Shown here piece after piece: positions 18,003 through 26,910 of a DNA stretch of 64,000 bases (within the stretch, counting starts at the first letter, position 1; each line of letters opens with the position of its first letter). A program made the position numbers and the translations under genes. The notes beneath the pieces were generated by a model. It was not told the origin of the DNA. It made no database searches and was given only the letters and a program-made list of their open reading frames with translations. The stretch covers positions 43,105-107,104 of the forward strand of contig CAKOVS010000006.1 of NCBI GenBank assembly GCA_934122085.1. The letters run 5' to 3'. This stretch comes from an uncultured Clostridia bacterium (GTDB lineage Bacteria > Bacillota > Clostridia > TANB77 > CAG-508).

Positions 18003-18839
18003 ATGATAGTAGACAAAATAAAAAAAAGAGAACCTACTGCCAAAAGAAAAGAAAACAAAGTTGATATACCTGTTGGAAAATGGGTAAAATGTGATAAATG
18101 TAAAGAAATAATTTATAAAGAAATAGTCAGAGAAAACATGAATATTTGTCCTAATTGTGGTGGGTATTTTAGAATGCATATAAATAGAAGGCTTGAAAGT
18201 ATAATTGATGAAGGAACATATCAAAAGTTTGATTTGAATATAGATACAACAAATCCATTAAACTTAGAAGATTACCCTAAAAAGATAAAAGCTTTAAGAG
18301 AAAAAACAGGATTGCAGGAAGCAGTAAGTGCAGGAAAAGGAAAAATAAATGGTGAAGATGTTGTAATATGTGTAATGGATAGTGGATTTTGGATGGGAAG
18401 TATGGGAGTAGTTGTTGGTGAAAAGATTACATATTCAATAGAAAAAGCAATAGAATTAAAACTTCCAATAATAATATTTTGCGTTTCTGGTGGTGCAAGA
18501 ATGCAGGAAGGAATAATGTCATTAATGCAAATGGCAAAAACAACATCTGCTATATCTAAATTAAATGAAGCAGGATTATTATATATATCTGTTCTAACAG
18601 ATCCAACTTATGGAGGTGTAACAGCATCTTTTGCAAGTATAGCAGATATAATTTTAGCAGAACCAGGTGCAATGATAGGATTTGCTGGTCAAAGAGTTAT
18701 TGAACAAACTATTGGAGAGAAATTACCAGAAGGATTTCAAACAGCAGAATTTTTATTAGAACATGGATTTATAGATAAAATTGTTGAAAGAAAAGATTTG
18801 AAAAATACATTATCAAATCTAATACAATTAAATAAATAA
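18003..18839 (+). CDS. accD: Acetyl-CoA carboxylase carboxyltransferase subunit beta
   Basis: 278 residues. A four-Cys zinc ribbon (CDKC...CPNCGG, about 30-52) is followed by the crotonase-like carboxyltransferase fold with SGGARMQEG and the ADIILAEPGAMIGFAG segment. With AccA it moves the carboxyl group from biotin to acetyl-CoA. AGAGG precedes the ATG. Confidence 0.95.
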   Translation: MIVDKIKKREPTAKRKENKVDIPVGKWVKCDKCKEIIYKEIVRENMNICPNCGGYFRMHINRRLESIIDEGTYQKFDLNIDTTNPLNLEDYPKKIKALREKTGLQEAVSAGKGKINGEDVVICVMDSGFWMGSMGVVVGEKITYSIEKAIELKLPIIIFCVSGGARMQEGIMSLMQMAKTTSAISKLNEAGLLYISVLTDPTYGGVTASFASIADIILAEPGAMIGFAGQRVIEQTIGEKLPEGFQTAEFLLEHGFIDKIVERKDLKNTLSNLIQLNK

Positions 18840-18867
18840 TATATATAATAAAGGAAGGGAAGATAAA

Positions 18868-19665
18868 ATGGATGCTTATGAAAAAGTAGAAATTGCAAGA
18901 AATCCTAAAAGAAAAACATCATTAGATTATATAGAAAAAATATTTGATGAATTTATTGAATTACATGGAGATAGACAATTTAAAGATGATAAAGCAATAG
19001 TTTGTGGACTTGCAAGAATTGGTAATCAAAATTTTACAATTATAGCAGAACAAAAAGGAAGAACAACAAAAGAAAATATTGAAAGAAATTTTGGAATGCC
19101 AAATCCAGAAAGCTATAGAAAAGGAATAAGATTTATGAAACAAGCAGAAAAATTTCATAGGCCTGTAATTACTTTTATAGATACAAAAGGGGCATATCCA
19201 GGAATTGGAGCAGAAGAAAGAGGACAAGGTGAAGCAATTGCAAGTTCAATGTTAGAAATGGCAAGTTTAACAATTCCAACAATTAGTATTATTATTGGAG
19301 AAGGATCAAGTGGAGGAGCTTTAGCATTAGGACTTGGAAACAAGGTATTAATGCTTGAAAATGCTATATATTCAATTCTTTCACCAGAAGGATATGCAAG
19401 TATATTATGGAAAGATTCTTCAAGAGCAAAAGAAGCGGCAGAAAAAATGAAATTAACAGCCAAAGATTTAAAAGAAATGAATGTAATTGATGAAATAATA
19501 AAAGAACCAGAAATTGAAGAAAATGAATGTTTTGAAGTAGTTAGCCAAAATTTGAAAGATGAAATTTTGAAAGCAATAAAAAAATATGCTAAAATGAAGC
19601 CAGAAGATATAAAAGAAGAAAGATACCAAAAGTTTAGAAATATGGGAGAATTTCAAATATTATAA
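18868..19665 (+). CDS. accA: Acetyl-CoA carboxylase carboxyltransferase subunit alpha
   Basis: 265 residues, slightly shorter than the enterobacterial form. It starts within the region matching NPKRKTSLDYI and contains FELHGDR-like FIELHGDRQF, PESYRKGIRFMKQAEKF and GEGSSGGALALG. It forms the heterotetramer with AccD. Strong AAGGAAGGG site before ATG; 28 bases after accD. Confidence 0.95.
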   Translation: MDAYEKVEIARNPKRKTSLDYIEKIFDEFIELHGDRQFKDDKAIVCGLARIGNQNFTIIAEQKGRTTKENIERNFGMPNPESYRKGIRFMKQAEKFHRPVITFIDTKGAYPGIGAEERGQGEAIASSMLEMASLTIPTISIIIGEGSSGGALALGLGNKVLMLENAIYSILSPEGYASILWKDSSRAKEAAEKMKLTAKDLKEMNVIDEIIKEPEIEENECFEVVSQNLKDEILKAIKKYAKMKPEDIKEERYQKFRNMGEFQIL

Positions 19666-19680
19666 AAAGGAGGAAAAGAA

Positions 19681-20454
19681 ATGTTATTAGAAGGTAAAAA
19701 AATATTAATAATGGGAATAAGAAATAAATGGAGTATAGCATTTGGAATTGCAAAATCAGCTTATGAAAATGGAGCACAATTATTATTTACATATATGGGA
19801 GAAGAAAATAAAGAAAAAATAGAAGAACTTGTATCAGAATTTAAAGGAAGTAAAGCATATGTATTAAATGGTGCTTCAGAAGATGAAAAAGTAAGAGAAA
19901 CATTTACAAAAATAAAAGAAGAAAATGGAAAAATAGATGGAATAGTACATGCAATAGCACATGCAAATACAGAAGATTTGCATAATGATTTTATATATAC
20001 AAGTAAAGAAGGATTTGCACATGCTTGTGATGTTAGTGCATATTCATTTGTATTAATTGCAAGAATGGCAAAAGAATTAGATATGCTAAATGAAAATGCA
20101 AGTTTAATTACATTAACATATCATGGTTCAACAAAAGTATTAGAAGGATATAATGTAATGGGAATTGCTAAAGCAGCATTAGAATCTAGTGTTAGATATT
20201 TAGCAGAAAATTTAGGAAAAGAAAATATAAGAGTTAATGCAGTATCAGCAGGACCAATAAAAACATTATCTGCAAAAGGAATAAAAGATTTTAGTTCAAT
20301 ATTAAATGTAGTAGAACAAAAGGCTCCTTTACACAGAAATGTTACAACTGTACAAGTTGGAAATGTAGCAACATTTTTATTAAGTTCTATGTCAGAAGCA
20401 ATTACAGGTCAAGTTATTTATGCAGATAATGGATATAATATAATGGGAGTATAG
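19681..20454 (+). CDS. fabI: Enoyl-ACP reductase (FabI type)
   Basis: 257 residues, SDR fold. NKWSIAFGIAKS cofactor region near residue 15, Tyr ~147 in LTYHGSTK, and GYNVMGIAKAALE with Tyr ~157 and Lys ~164, the FabI Y-x6-K spacing, ending QVIYADNGYNIMGV. It completes each elongation round and is the target of triclosan-type inhibitors in this family. Many Clostridia use the flavoprotein FabK instead, so FabI here is informative. Last gene of the operon, with AAAGGAGG before ATG; the stop codon lies inside the terminator stem. Confidence 0.93.
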   Translation: MLLEGKKILIMGIRNKWSIAFGIAKSAYENGAQLLFTYMGEENKEKIEELVSEFKGSKAYVLNGASEDEKVRETFTKIKEENGKIDGIVHAIAHANTEDLHNDFIYTSKEGFAHACDVSAYSFVLIARMAKELDMLNENASLITLTYHGSTKVLEGYNVMGIAKAALESSVRYLAENLGKENIRVNAVSAGPIKTLSAKGIKDFSSILNVVEQKAPLHRNVTTVQVGNVATFLLSSMSEAITGQVIYADNGYNIMGV

Positions 20455-20471
20455 TTTTATACTCCCATTAT
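20440..20471 (+). terminator. Hairpin ending the fatty-acid operon
   Basis: A 14-bp perfect stem (20440-20453 with 20458-20471; arm ATAATGGGAGTATA) with a four-base loop. It includes the fabI stop codon. The T tract after it is weak. Confidence 0.75.
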
Positions 20472-20572
20472 TGTTATAAAATAAAGAAGAAAAATCAATT
20501 GAAATTATGTAAAGAATATGATATACTAGATAAAGTGAATTGAAGAAAAATGTCGAAAAAAGGAGAATAAGC

Positions 20573-21553
20573 TTGAAAAATAATATAGGAACAAAAAAAA
20601 AGGCAGTATTGATGGGAGTACCACATCACAATAATTTGGGAGATCATGCAATAGTATTAGCAGAAAGAGAATATATAAAAGATAATTTTAGAGAATATAA
20701 ATATTATGAAGTATCAGAAGAAACAGCAGAAAAATGTTTGGAAAAAGTAGAAAAACACATACATAAAGATGATATAATATTTTTACACGGAGGAGGAAAC
20801 TTAGGAGACGAATATTTATATGTAGAAGAAGCAAGAAGAAAAGTAGTACAATTATTTCCAAACAATATTATAATATTTTTCCCACAAACAATGCATTTTA
20901 GCAATACAGAAAAAGGAAGAGAAGAACTTGCTAAAAGTAAAGAAATATATGAGGGACATAAAAGATTAGTTATAGTAGCAAGAGAAGAAGTATCATATCA
21001 AACAATGAAAAGAGAGTTTAATAAAAATATTGTAATAAAGACACCAGATATTGTAACATACTTAAACAAAAATGGAATAGACCAAAAAAGAGATGGAGCA
21101 TTATTAATTTTAAGAAGTGATATAGAAGCAAATTTAGATGATGAAAAAATCAGGCAAATAGAACAAACAACACTAAAATATTTTAAAGATATAGTATATG
21201 ATGATACTGCCAAAGGACCAGGAATATTATCAAAATATAGAGAAGAAAAAATAGAAGAAATGCTAAAAAAATATAGAAAATGTCAATTAGTAATTACAGA
21301 CAGATTACATGGAATGATATTTGCAGCAATAACAAGTACACCATGTATAGCATTAGGAAATTATAATCATAAAATTAAATCATGTAGTGAAACATTAGAA
21401 CATTTAGGATATATAAAATATGTAGATAATGTTGAAGAAATAGATGAAAATATAAAATATTTAATGTCAAATAAATTTGAAAAATATGATAACAAATTTG
21501 CATTAGAACAATTTAAAAAAATAAAAGAAGAAACATTGAAATTATTTAGATAA
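20573..21553 (+). CDS. Polysaccharide pyruvyl transferase family protein
   Basis: 326 residues from TTG 20573, chosen because AAAGGAG (20559-20565) stands before it; an upstream TTG at 20540 lacks a site. Family motifs: GVPHHNNLGDHAIVLAE at the N terminus, HGGGNLGDEY near 75 and TDRLHGMIFA near 240. Members transfer pyruvate from PEP to sugars of surface polysaccharides (CsaB, EpsI/PssK type). It is followed by a phosphatase and a glycosyltransferase, consistent with a small surface-polysaccharide set. The acceptor sugar is unknown. Confidence 0.85.
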   Translation: MKNNIGTKKKAVLMGVPHHNNLGDHAIVLAEREYIKDNFREYKYYEVSEETAEKCLEKVEKHIHKDDIIFLHGGGNLGDEYLYVEEARRKVVQLFPNNIIIFFPQTMHFSNTEKGREELAKSKEIYEGHKRLVIVAREEVSYQTMKREFNKNIVIKTPDIVTYLNKNGIDQKRDGALLILRSDIEANLDDEKIRQIEQTTLKYFKDIVYDDTAKGPGILSKYREEKIEEMLKKYRKCQLVITDRLHGMIFAAITSTPCIALGNYNHKIKSCSETLEHLGYIKYVDNVEEIDENIKYLMSNKFEKYDNKFALEQFKKIKEETLKLFR

Positions 21554-21611
21554 AAGAATAATTTTCAAGTTTTCTTATTTGTTCTTTATTTTTTTGGAAG
21601 GAAAAATAAAT

Positions 21612-22232
21612 ATGAAAACAAGATTATTTATAGTTAGACATACAGAAACTATAGGAAATGTTGAAGAAAGATTAACAGGACTACAAGATTATGAAATAAC
21701 AGAAAAAGGAAAAATATTGATTAAAAAGTTAACAAAAGAATTAGAAAATATAAAATTTGATAAAATATATTCTAGTACATCAGGAAGAGCAATAAAAACA
21801 ATAGAACCAATAGCCAAAAAACAAAATTTAAAAATAGAAGAAAAAGATAAATTATGTGAAATGAATTTTGGAAAATATGATGGTTTGAGATGGGAAGAAG
21901 TAAATAAAATACAACCAGAAATAAAACAAACTCAAAAAGAAATAAATGAAATAACAGGAATTCCAAATCAAGAAACAATGGAAGAAGTAGCTAATAGAAT
22001 GTATGATTGTATTTTTAAAATTTTAAAGGAAAATGAAGGTAAAACAATATTAATAAGTTCACATGGTGTAGCAATAGAGGCATTTTTAAGAAAAATAGAA
22101 AATATAAAATTTAAATATGAAAGAGAAAAATTTTGCCAACATAATGTAGCAATAAATGAATTAGAATATGAAAATAATAAATTTAAAATAATTCGATTAG
22201 CAGATATAGAATATTTAAAAAATCAAATTTAA
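21612..22232 (+). CDS. Histidine phosphatase (phosphoglycerate mutase-like) family protein
   Basis: 206 residues from ATG 21612 (GGAAGGAAAA upstream). The phosphohistidine motif is RHTETIGN near residue 6, with a second His in ILISSHGVAIEAF near 150. The closest well-known relatives are GpmB/CobC-type phosphatases; a glycolytic mutase is unlikely from its length and sequence. The substrate is not evident. It lies between a pyruvyl transferase and a glycosyltransferase gene. Confidence 0.85.
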   Translation: MKTRLFIVRHTETIGNVEERLTGLQDYEITEKGKILIKKLTKELENIKFDKIYSSTSGRAIKTIEPIAKKQNLKIEEKDKLCEMNFGKYDGLRWEEVNKIQPEIKQTQKEINEITGIPNQETMEEVANRMYDCIFKILKENEGKTILISSHGVAIEAFLRKIENIKFKYEREKFCQHNVAINELEYENNKFKIIRLADIEYLKNQI

Positions 22233-22249
22233 GAAGGGGTCTTATTACA

Positions 22250-23188
22250 ATGGAAAAAGATTTAATATCGATAATAATACCAGTTTATAAAGTAGAAAAA
22301 TATCTTGAAAAATGTATAGAAAGTGTTTTGAAACAAACATATACAAATTTACAAATTATATTAGTAGATGATGGTTCACCAGATAATTGTGGAAAAATTT
22401 GTGATGAGTATGCAAAAAAAGATTCAAGAATTGAAGTAATACATAAAGTTAATGGTGGACTATCAGATGCTAGAAATGTTGGAATAATCAAAGCTAAAGG
22501 AAGATATATAGGATTTGTTGATAGTGATGATTATATTAAAGAAGATATGTATGAAGTATTATTAAATTTAATAATAGAATATAATGCAGATGTTAGTATA
22601 TGTAATTTATATGATGTAATTGATGGAAAAGAATATATAAGAAATAAAGAAAATGGAATACAAGAATATAGCAGATTAGATATTTTAAAAGAAGTATTAT
22701 TAGATAAAAATATTCAAAGCTATGCATGGAATAAACTATACAAGAAAGAATTATTTGATGAAATAAAATATCCAATTGGAAAAAAATATGAAGACATAGG
22801 AACAACATTTTATGTGTTTGAAAAATGTGACAAAATAGTAGTTACATCAGAACCAGAGTATTATTATTTAAAAAGATCAGATAGTTTAGTAAATAATGTT
22901 ACAGAAAGTACTATATTAGATTATACAGAAATAATTATTCAAAGGTATTTGTATACAAGCCAACATATAAAGGAATTAAATAAATATAATAATTATTATT
23001 TAGCTAAGACACTAATAACAGCATATAATGATATAGAAAAGTTAGAAAAAATAAGTGATAAAATGCAAGAAGAATATCAAAAATTATATAATTTAGTTAA
23101 AGGAATAATAGAAAATAATACAAATGATATTGATGAACTTTTTAATTCAAATCAAAAAACTGCTCTAGAAAAAATTATAAAGCAATAA
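22250..23188 (+). CDS. Glycosyltransferase family 2 protein
   Basis: 312 residues. N-terminal GT-A domain: SIIIPVYKVEKYLEKCIESV, VDDGSPDNCGKICDEY and VNGGLSDARNVGI, then FVDSDDYI near 90 with the DxD-like metal site. No membrane segments, so probably a cytoplasmic enzyme adding one sugar to a lipid-linked or surface glycan. AGAAGGGG precedes ATG. Probably cotranscribed with the two upstream genes. Confidence 0.9.
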   Translation: MEKDLISIIIPVYKVEKYLEKCIESVLKQTYTNLQIILVDDGSPDNCGKICDEYAKKDSRIEVIHKVNGGLSDARNVGIIKAKGRYIGFVDSDDYIKEDMYEVLLNLIIEYNADVSICNLYDVIDGKEYIRNKENGIQEYSRLDILKEVLLDKNIQSYAWNKLYKKELFDEIKYPIGKKYEDIGTTFYVFEKCDKIVVTSEPEYYYLKRSDSLVNNVTESTILDYTEIIIQRYLYTSQHIKELNKYNNYYLAKTLITAYNDIEKLEKISDKMQEEYQKLYNLVKGIIENNTNDIDELFNSNQKTALEKIIKQ

Positions 23189-23203
23189 ATTTACATAAAA
23201 ATA

Positions 23204-23232
23204 TTGATATAATTAATTTTGAGTGATATAAT
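23204..23232 (+). promoter_or_regulatory. Promoter of the SH3-VanW gene
   Basis: TTGATA (23204-23209), 17 bases, TATAAT (23227-23232). Confidence 0.75.
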
Positions 23233-23265
23233 ACTTAGTACAAAACCATAAGGAGGTTTGTTTAT

Positions 23266-24066
23266 ATGGTTAAACGGTTTGTAAGTATTTTCTTAATCGC
23301 AATTGCATTGAGCATGTTTTGTGTTTATGCAATGGCAGAAGAACCTTCTATTGAGGCAGAAGAAACAGGAGCAACTAGTGAGAAAGCTGATAATCTTATT
23401 GGTATTATAAATACTAATAATGTTATCCTAAGAGAAGGTCCGACTAGAGAAACAATCAAAATTACAAGTCTTTCACAGGGAACGCAGGTAAACATTGTTG
23501 TGGGAAGTGAGGTTGAAAACCAAGACGAATTTGGAACAAGAATTAAAGTAAGAGTTGGAGATGTTGAAGGATATATTGCCAAAAAATATGTTTTGGTGAC
23601 AGAAAATGATGGTGAGGAATGGTATCTTTTGAATTCTTCGACAACTAAAGCTGGAGCTAATACTAACAGAGATGTCAATATTAGTATAGCATCAAGTTAC
23701 ATTAATGGTAAGATTTTGCAACCAAACGAAAAATTTTCTTTTTGGGATACTGTAGGAAAATGTACTTATGACAAAGGTTATAAAGATGCAACAGTCTATA
23801 GTAATGGCAAAAAAACTAAAGGAATTGGTGGTGGTGTATGCCAAGTATCCACAACAGTGAATATTGCTGCTAAATCTTTAGGAATTAAAACAAATGCAAG
23901 ACAGCATTCTCTTCCTGTTAGCTATGCTAGCCGTGAAGATGAAGCAACAGTTTCTTATGGAAATTGCGATTTTAAGTTTACGAATACAACTGGTAAGACT
24001 ATTAAGCTTGTTATGAAAACAGGGGAAGGAAGTTGTACTTGTGAAATTTGGGCAAAAACAGAATGA
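23266..24066 (+). CDS. Secreted VanW-family protein with bacterial SH3 domain
   Basis: 266 residues. Signal peptide ~1-25 ending AMA-EE. A bacterial SH3 domain (~45-110: NVILREGPTRETIKITSL to GYIAKKYV) usually binds cell wall. The VanW domain (~120-262) carries LQPNEKFSFWDTVGKCTYDK, GIGGGVCQVSTT and ARQHSLPVSYA. VanW proteins accompany some glycopeptide-resistance clusters, but their biochemistry is unsettled and none of the van genes are here. Codon use is less AT-biased than in its neighbours. Strong AAGGAGG before ATG, own promoter and terminator. A second VanW protein is at 58252. Confidence 0.88.
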   Translation: MVKRFVSIFLIAIALSMFCVYAMAEEPSIEAEETGATSEKADNLIGIINTNNVILREGPTRETIKITSLSQGTQVNIVVGSEVENQDEFGTRIKVRVGDVEGYIAKKYVLVTENDGEEWYLLNSSTTKAGANTNRDVNISIASSYINGKILQPNEKFSFWDTVGKCTYDKGYKDATVYSNGKKTKGIGGGVCQVSTTVNIAAKSLGIKTNARQHSLPVSYASREDEATVSYGNCDFKFTNTTGKTIKLVMKTGEGSCTCEIWAKTE

Positions 24067-24081
24067 AATAATTTAACCATT

Positions 24082-24118
24082 GCAGGAAGAGTTATTATAA
24101 CTCTTCCTGCTTAAATTT
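24082..24118 (+). terminator. Terminator of the SH3-VanW gene
   Basis: GCAGGAAGAGTTA (24082-24094) pairs with TAACTCTTCCTGC (24098-24110), then an AT-rich tail with TTTTT. Confidence 0.85.
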
Positions 24119-24141
24119 TTATAAAAAAATAAAAAAAAGTA

Positions 24142-24170
24142 TTGACAAAGGATAAATCGAAGAGTATAAT
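24142..24170 (+). promoter_or_regulatory. Promoter of tRNA-Tyr
   Basis: TTGACA (24142-24147), 17 bases, TATAAT (24165-24170), 32 bases before the tRNA. Confidence 0.85.
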
Positions 24171-24202
24171 TAAAAAGCATTGAGAAAGTGCATATAATCT
24201 TT

Positions 24203-24288
24203 GGACAGATGGCCGAGTGGCTAAAGGCGGCAGACTGTAAATCTGTTCTCATATGAGTACGATGGTTCGAATCCATCTCTGTCCACCA
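24203..24288 (+). tRNA. tRNA-Tyr (anticodon GTA)
   Basis: Acceptor GGACAGA pairs with TCTGTCC. Anticodon loop CTGTAAA gives GTA. A long variable arm (class II) fits bacterial tRNA-Tyr, the T loop reads GGTTCGAATCC, and CCA is encoded at 24286-24288. Confidence 0.96.
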
Positions 24289-24292
24289 AATA

Positions 24293-24329
24293 AAAAACTA
24301 AAATATTGAAAAATATTTTAGTTTTTTTT
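24293..24329 (+). terminator. Terminator of tRNA-Tyr
   Basis: AAAAACTAAAATATT (24293-24307) pairs with its complement at 24312-24326, loop GAAA, followed by Ts to 24329. Confidence 0.85.
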
Positions 24330-24333
24330 CTTA

Positions 24334-24361
24334 TTGACAATCAAATAAAAAAAGATATAAA
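24334..24361 (+). promoter_or_regulatory. Promoter of the DUF4832-like surface protein gene
   Basis: TTGACA (24334-24339), 16 bases, TATAAA (24356-24361). Confidence 0.6.
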
Positions 24362-24393
24362 ATAAAAGATATATATATAAAGGAGAAGAGAAC

Positions 24394-25956
24394 ATGAAAA
24401 TAATAAAGAATATAATGCTAATTCTAATTTTTACTATTTTAATTTTGAGCGGAAAATCAACTGTATATGCAGATATAACAGAAGAAGATATATCTATAAT
24501 AAAAAATCCAGACAGAGGTTTTTATAAAAAAATAGAGATTGAATTACAACAAAAAGACGAAGATTTTGAAAAATTTCAAGAAAAAATTGATGAAATAAGA
24601 GAAAATGACAAAGATATATCATTAATATTATTAAAATTAAATTTAAAAAATTTTATACAAACAAATGAAATTACAAATAAAAAAGTAGAAGATATCAATA
24701 AGTATTTTTTAACAATAAGAGAAAATGGTTATAAAGTTATATTTAAAGTTATATATGGATCAGAAGAAAATCCTGAACCTGAAATAAATACAATCTTAAA
24801 ACAAATAGAACAATTAAAAGATGTGTATAAATCTAATAAAGATATAATACTTGTTGTAGAAGCAGGATTTTTAGGTGCAGATGGAGAATGGATTAATGGA
24901 AGATATGATGGATATACATCAGAAAAAAATAAAGTCATAGATAAAATGTTGGAAATTATACCACAGGAAATACAGATAAATTTTAGAAAACCAGTTTTTA
25001 TAACAGATTATATAGGAAGTCAAAATACAGTAAATGAAAAAAATGCATATACATCAGAAATAATAGCAAGAATAGGATTATATAATAGTGGATATTTATC
25101 ATCTGAAACAGATGAAGACACATATCAAAGGATAGAAAAAATAGAAAATCTAAAATGGCAAAATTTACAAACACAATATACCATATTTGGAGGAACAGTA
25201 AAAAATTGGAAGAGTACATATAATGACCTAGAAAATGCTATAAGTGATATGTTTAGTAGACATTGTACATATTTAGATAAAGACGAAGATGAAGATGTTA
25301 AGAAAAAATGGAAGGGTACAATTTATACAGGAAGTGAAGAATTATATAATAGAAAAAACGGATATATTTATATTCAAAATCATTTAGGATATAGATTATT
25401 ATTAACAAATGTTGAAATGAGTGGAACTGAAGCAGGAAAAAAAGCAAATGTGTCTATAAATTTAGAAAATATAGGATTTGGAAATATAATAAAAGAAAAG
25501 CAGGTTAGTTTAATATATAAAAATTCAAAAAATACATATAAAATTGAAACAAATATAGATATTAGAAAAAAACTACAAAATCAAAATTATATATTAGAAA
25601 TTGATGAAAAATTGCCAGAAGATATGGAAGATGGAGAATATAATGTATATTTAAGTATAGGTGAACCATATGAAACATTAAAAAATGATTCTAGATATTA
25701 TATAAAACTTGCTAATAAAAATCTTTGGAATGAGGAAACAAAAGGAAACTATTTAGGAAAAGTAACAATTGACTCTAATGCAGATAAAGACGGAGATAAC
25801 TTATCAAATATAATAAGTCAAACTCCAAATAATCAAGAAAGTACAGTAAATTCAAAAATTGTTATAGGAGTGATAGCAGGAATAGTTATTATAATATTTT
25901 TAATAATAATCATTATAATAAAAAATAAAAAAGATACAGATCTATCAATTAAATAA
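24394..25956 (+). CDS. Membrane-anchored extracellular protein, DUF4874/DUF4832-like
   Basis: 520 residues. Signal peptide 1-~27, then a TIM-barrel-like region opening with NPDRGFYK (~37), the hallmark of DUF4874, with VEAGFLGADGEWING near 152 and FITDYIGSQN near 202. HLGYRLLLTN (~330) and the following beta-sandwich match DUF4832. A short Asp-rich stretch SNADKDGDNLSN (~465) looks like a calcium-binding spacer. A C-terminal membrane helix (~487-508, Ile-rich) and basic tail anchor it outside the cell. The family is glycosidase-like, but no reaction has been assigned that I know of. Single-gene unit between two hairpins. Confidence 0.75.
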   Translation: MKIIKNIMLILIFTILILSGKSTVYADITEEDISIIKNPDRGFYKKIEIELQQKDEDFEKFQEKIDEIRENDKDISLILLKLNLKNFIQTNEITNKKVEDINKYFLTIRENGYKVIFKVIYGSEENPEPEINTILKQIEQLKDVYKSNKDIILVVEAGFLGADGEWINGRYDGYTSEKNKVIDKMLEIIPQEIQINFRKPVFITDYIGSQNTVNEKNAYTSEIIARIGLYNSGYLSSETDEDTYQRIEKIENLKWQNLQTQYTIFGGTVKNWKSTYNDLENAISDMFSRHCTYLDKDEDEDVKKKWKGTIYTGSEELYNRKNGYIYIQNHLGYRLLLTNVEMSGTEAGKKANVSINLENIGFGNIIKEKQVSLIYKNSKNTYKIETNIDIRKKLQNQNYILEIDEKLPEDMEDGEYNVYLSIGEPYETLKNDSRYYIKLANKNLWNEETKGNYLGKVTIDSNADKDGDNLSNIISQTPNNQESTVNSKIVIGVIAGIVIIIFLIIIIIIKNKKDTDLSIK

Positions 25957-25969
25957 TATTATTAAAAGT

Positions 25970-26014
25970 GTCTAACTGAAATATAATTTATATTTTTGTT
26001 AGACTCGCTTTTTT
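25970..26014 (+). terminator. Terminator of the DUF4832-like gene
   Basis: GTCTAAC (25970-25976) pairs with GTTAGAC (25998-26004), then TCGCTTTTTT. The tail TTAGACTCGCTTTTTT is shared with the two-hairpin repeat at 45676-45786. Confidence 0.8.
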
Positions 26015-26124
26015 ATACATTATATAAAAATTAACAATCTATTAATAATTAAAAAAACTATTGAAAAAAAATAAAAAAAGAAATAAAATATACCCATAAA
26101 TTTTATAGAAAAGGAATGATAAAA

Positions 26125-26763
26125 ATGAAAATAGCAATAATAAATGAAAATAGTCAAACAACAAAAAATAAAATAATATATGATGCATTAAAACCAATAG
26201 CAGATAAAAAAGGATATGAAGTATATAATTATGGAATGGAAAATACAGATGAAGAGAATTTAACATATGTGCAAGCAGGATTATTATCAGCAATATTAAT
26301 AAACTCTAAAGCTGTAGATTTCATAATAACAGGTTGTGGAACAGGAGAAGGTGCAATGCTTGCATTAAATAGTTTTCCAAATGTATTATGTGGGCATATA
26401 GAAGATCCAACAGATGCATATTTATTTAGCCAAATAAATGCTGGAAATGCAGTAGCAATAGGATATGCAAAAGGGTTTGGTTGGGGAAGTGAATTAACAT
26501 TAACATACATATTTGAAAAATTATTTGAATCAGACTTTGGAGGAGGATATCCAAAAGAAAGAGTTGTTCCAGAACAAGCAAATAAAAAAATATTAGATGA
26601 AGTAAAAAAGATAACACATAAAGATATGATGACAATATTGAAAGAAATAGATCAAGAATTTTTATACCAAACAGTAAATAGAAATCAATTTAAAAAATAC
26701 TTCTTTGAAAATGCTGAAGATGGCGAAATAAAAGAATATATAAGAAAAATACTACAAAAATGA
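26125..26763 (+). CDS. RpiB/LacA/LacB family sugar-phosphate isomerase-like protein
   Basis: 212 residues from ATG 26125; the ATG at 26116 is too close to AAAAGGA. The N-terminal half matches the RpiB fold: MKIAIINENSQTTKN, then TGCGTGEGAMLALNSFPNV (~70), the anion-hole and Cys-containing active-site loop of the family, and NAGNAVAIGYAKGFG (~112). The C-terminal ~70 residues extend beyond standard RpiB (about 150). Members interconvert ribose or galactose phosphates; the substrate here is unclear and the extension suggests a specialised subgroup. No sugar-pathway neighbours. Confidence 0.8.
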   Translation: MKIAIINENSQTTKNKIIYDALKPIADKKGYEVYNYGMENTDEENLTYVQAGLLSAILINSKAVDFIITGCGTGEGAMLALNSFPNVLCGHIEDPTDAYLFSQINAGNAVAIGYAKGFGWGSELTLTYIFEKLFESDFGGGYPKERVVPEQANKKILDEVKKITHKDMMTILKEIDQEFLYQTVNRNQFKKYFFENAEDGEIKEYIRKILQK

Positions 26764-26806
26764 TTTACATAAAAAGTAAAAAATGGCAAAAATTTTATTA
26801 AAATTA

Positions 26807-26835
26807 TTGCAAAATAATAATAAACATAGTATAAT
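26807..26835 (+). promoter_or_regulatory. Promoter of the membrane glycosyltransferase gene
   Basis: TTGCAA (26807-26812), 17 bases, TATAAT (26830-26835). Confidence 0.6.
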
Positions 26836-26910
26836 ATAAAAGGCAAAAAAATACAATGTAGTAAATATAAAGAAAAAATATATAGTATAAGAAAAGAGAG
26901 AGGTTAAAAA

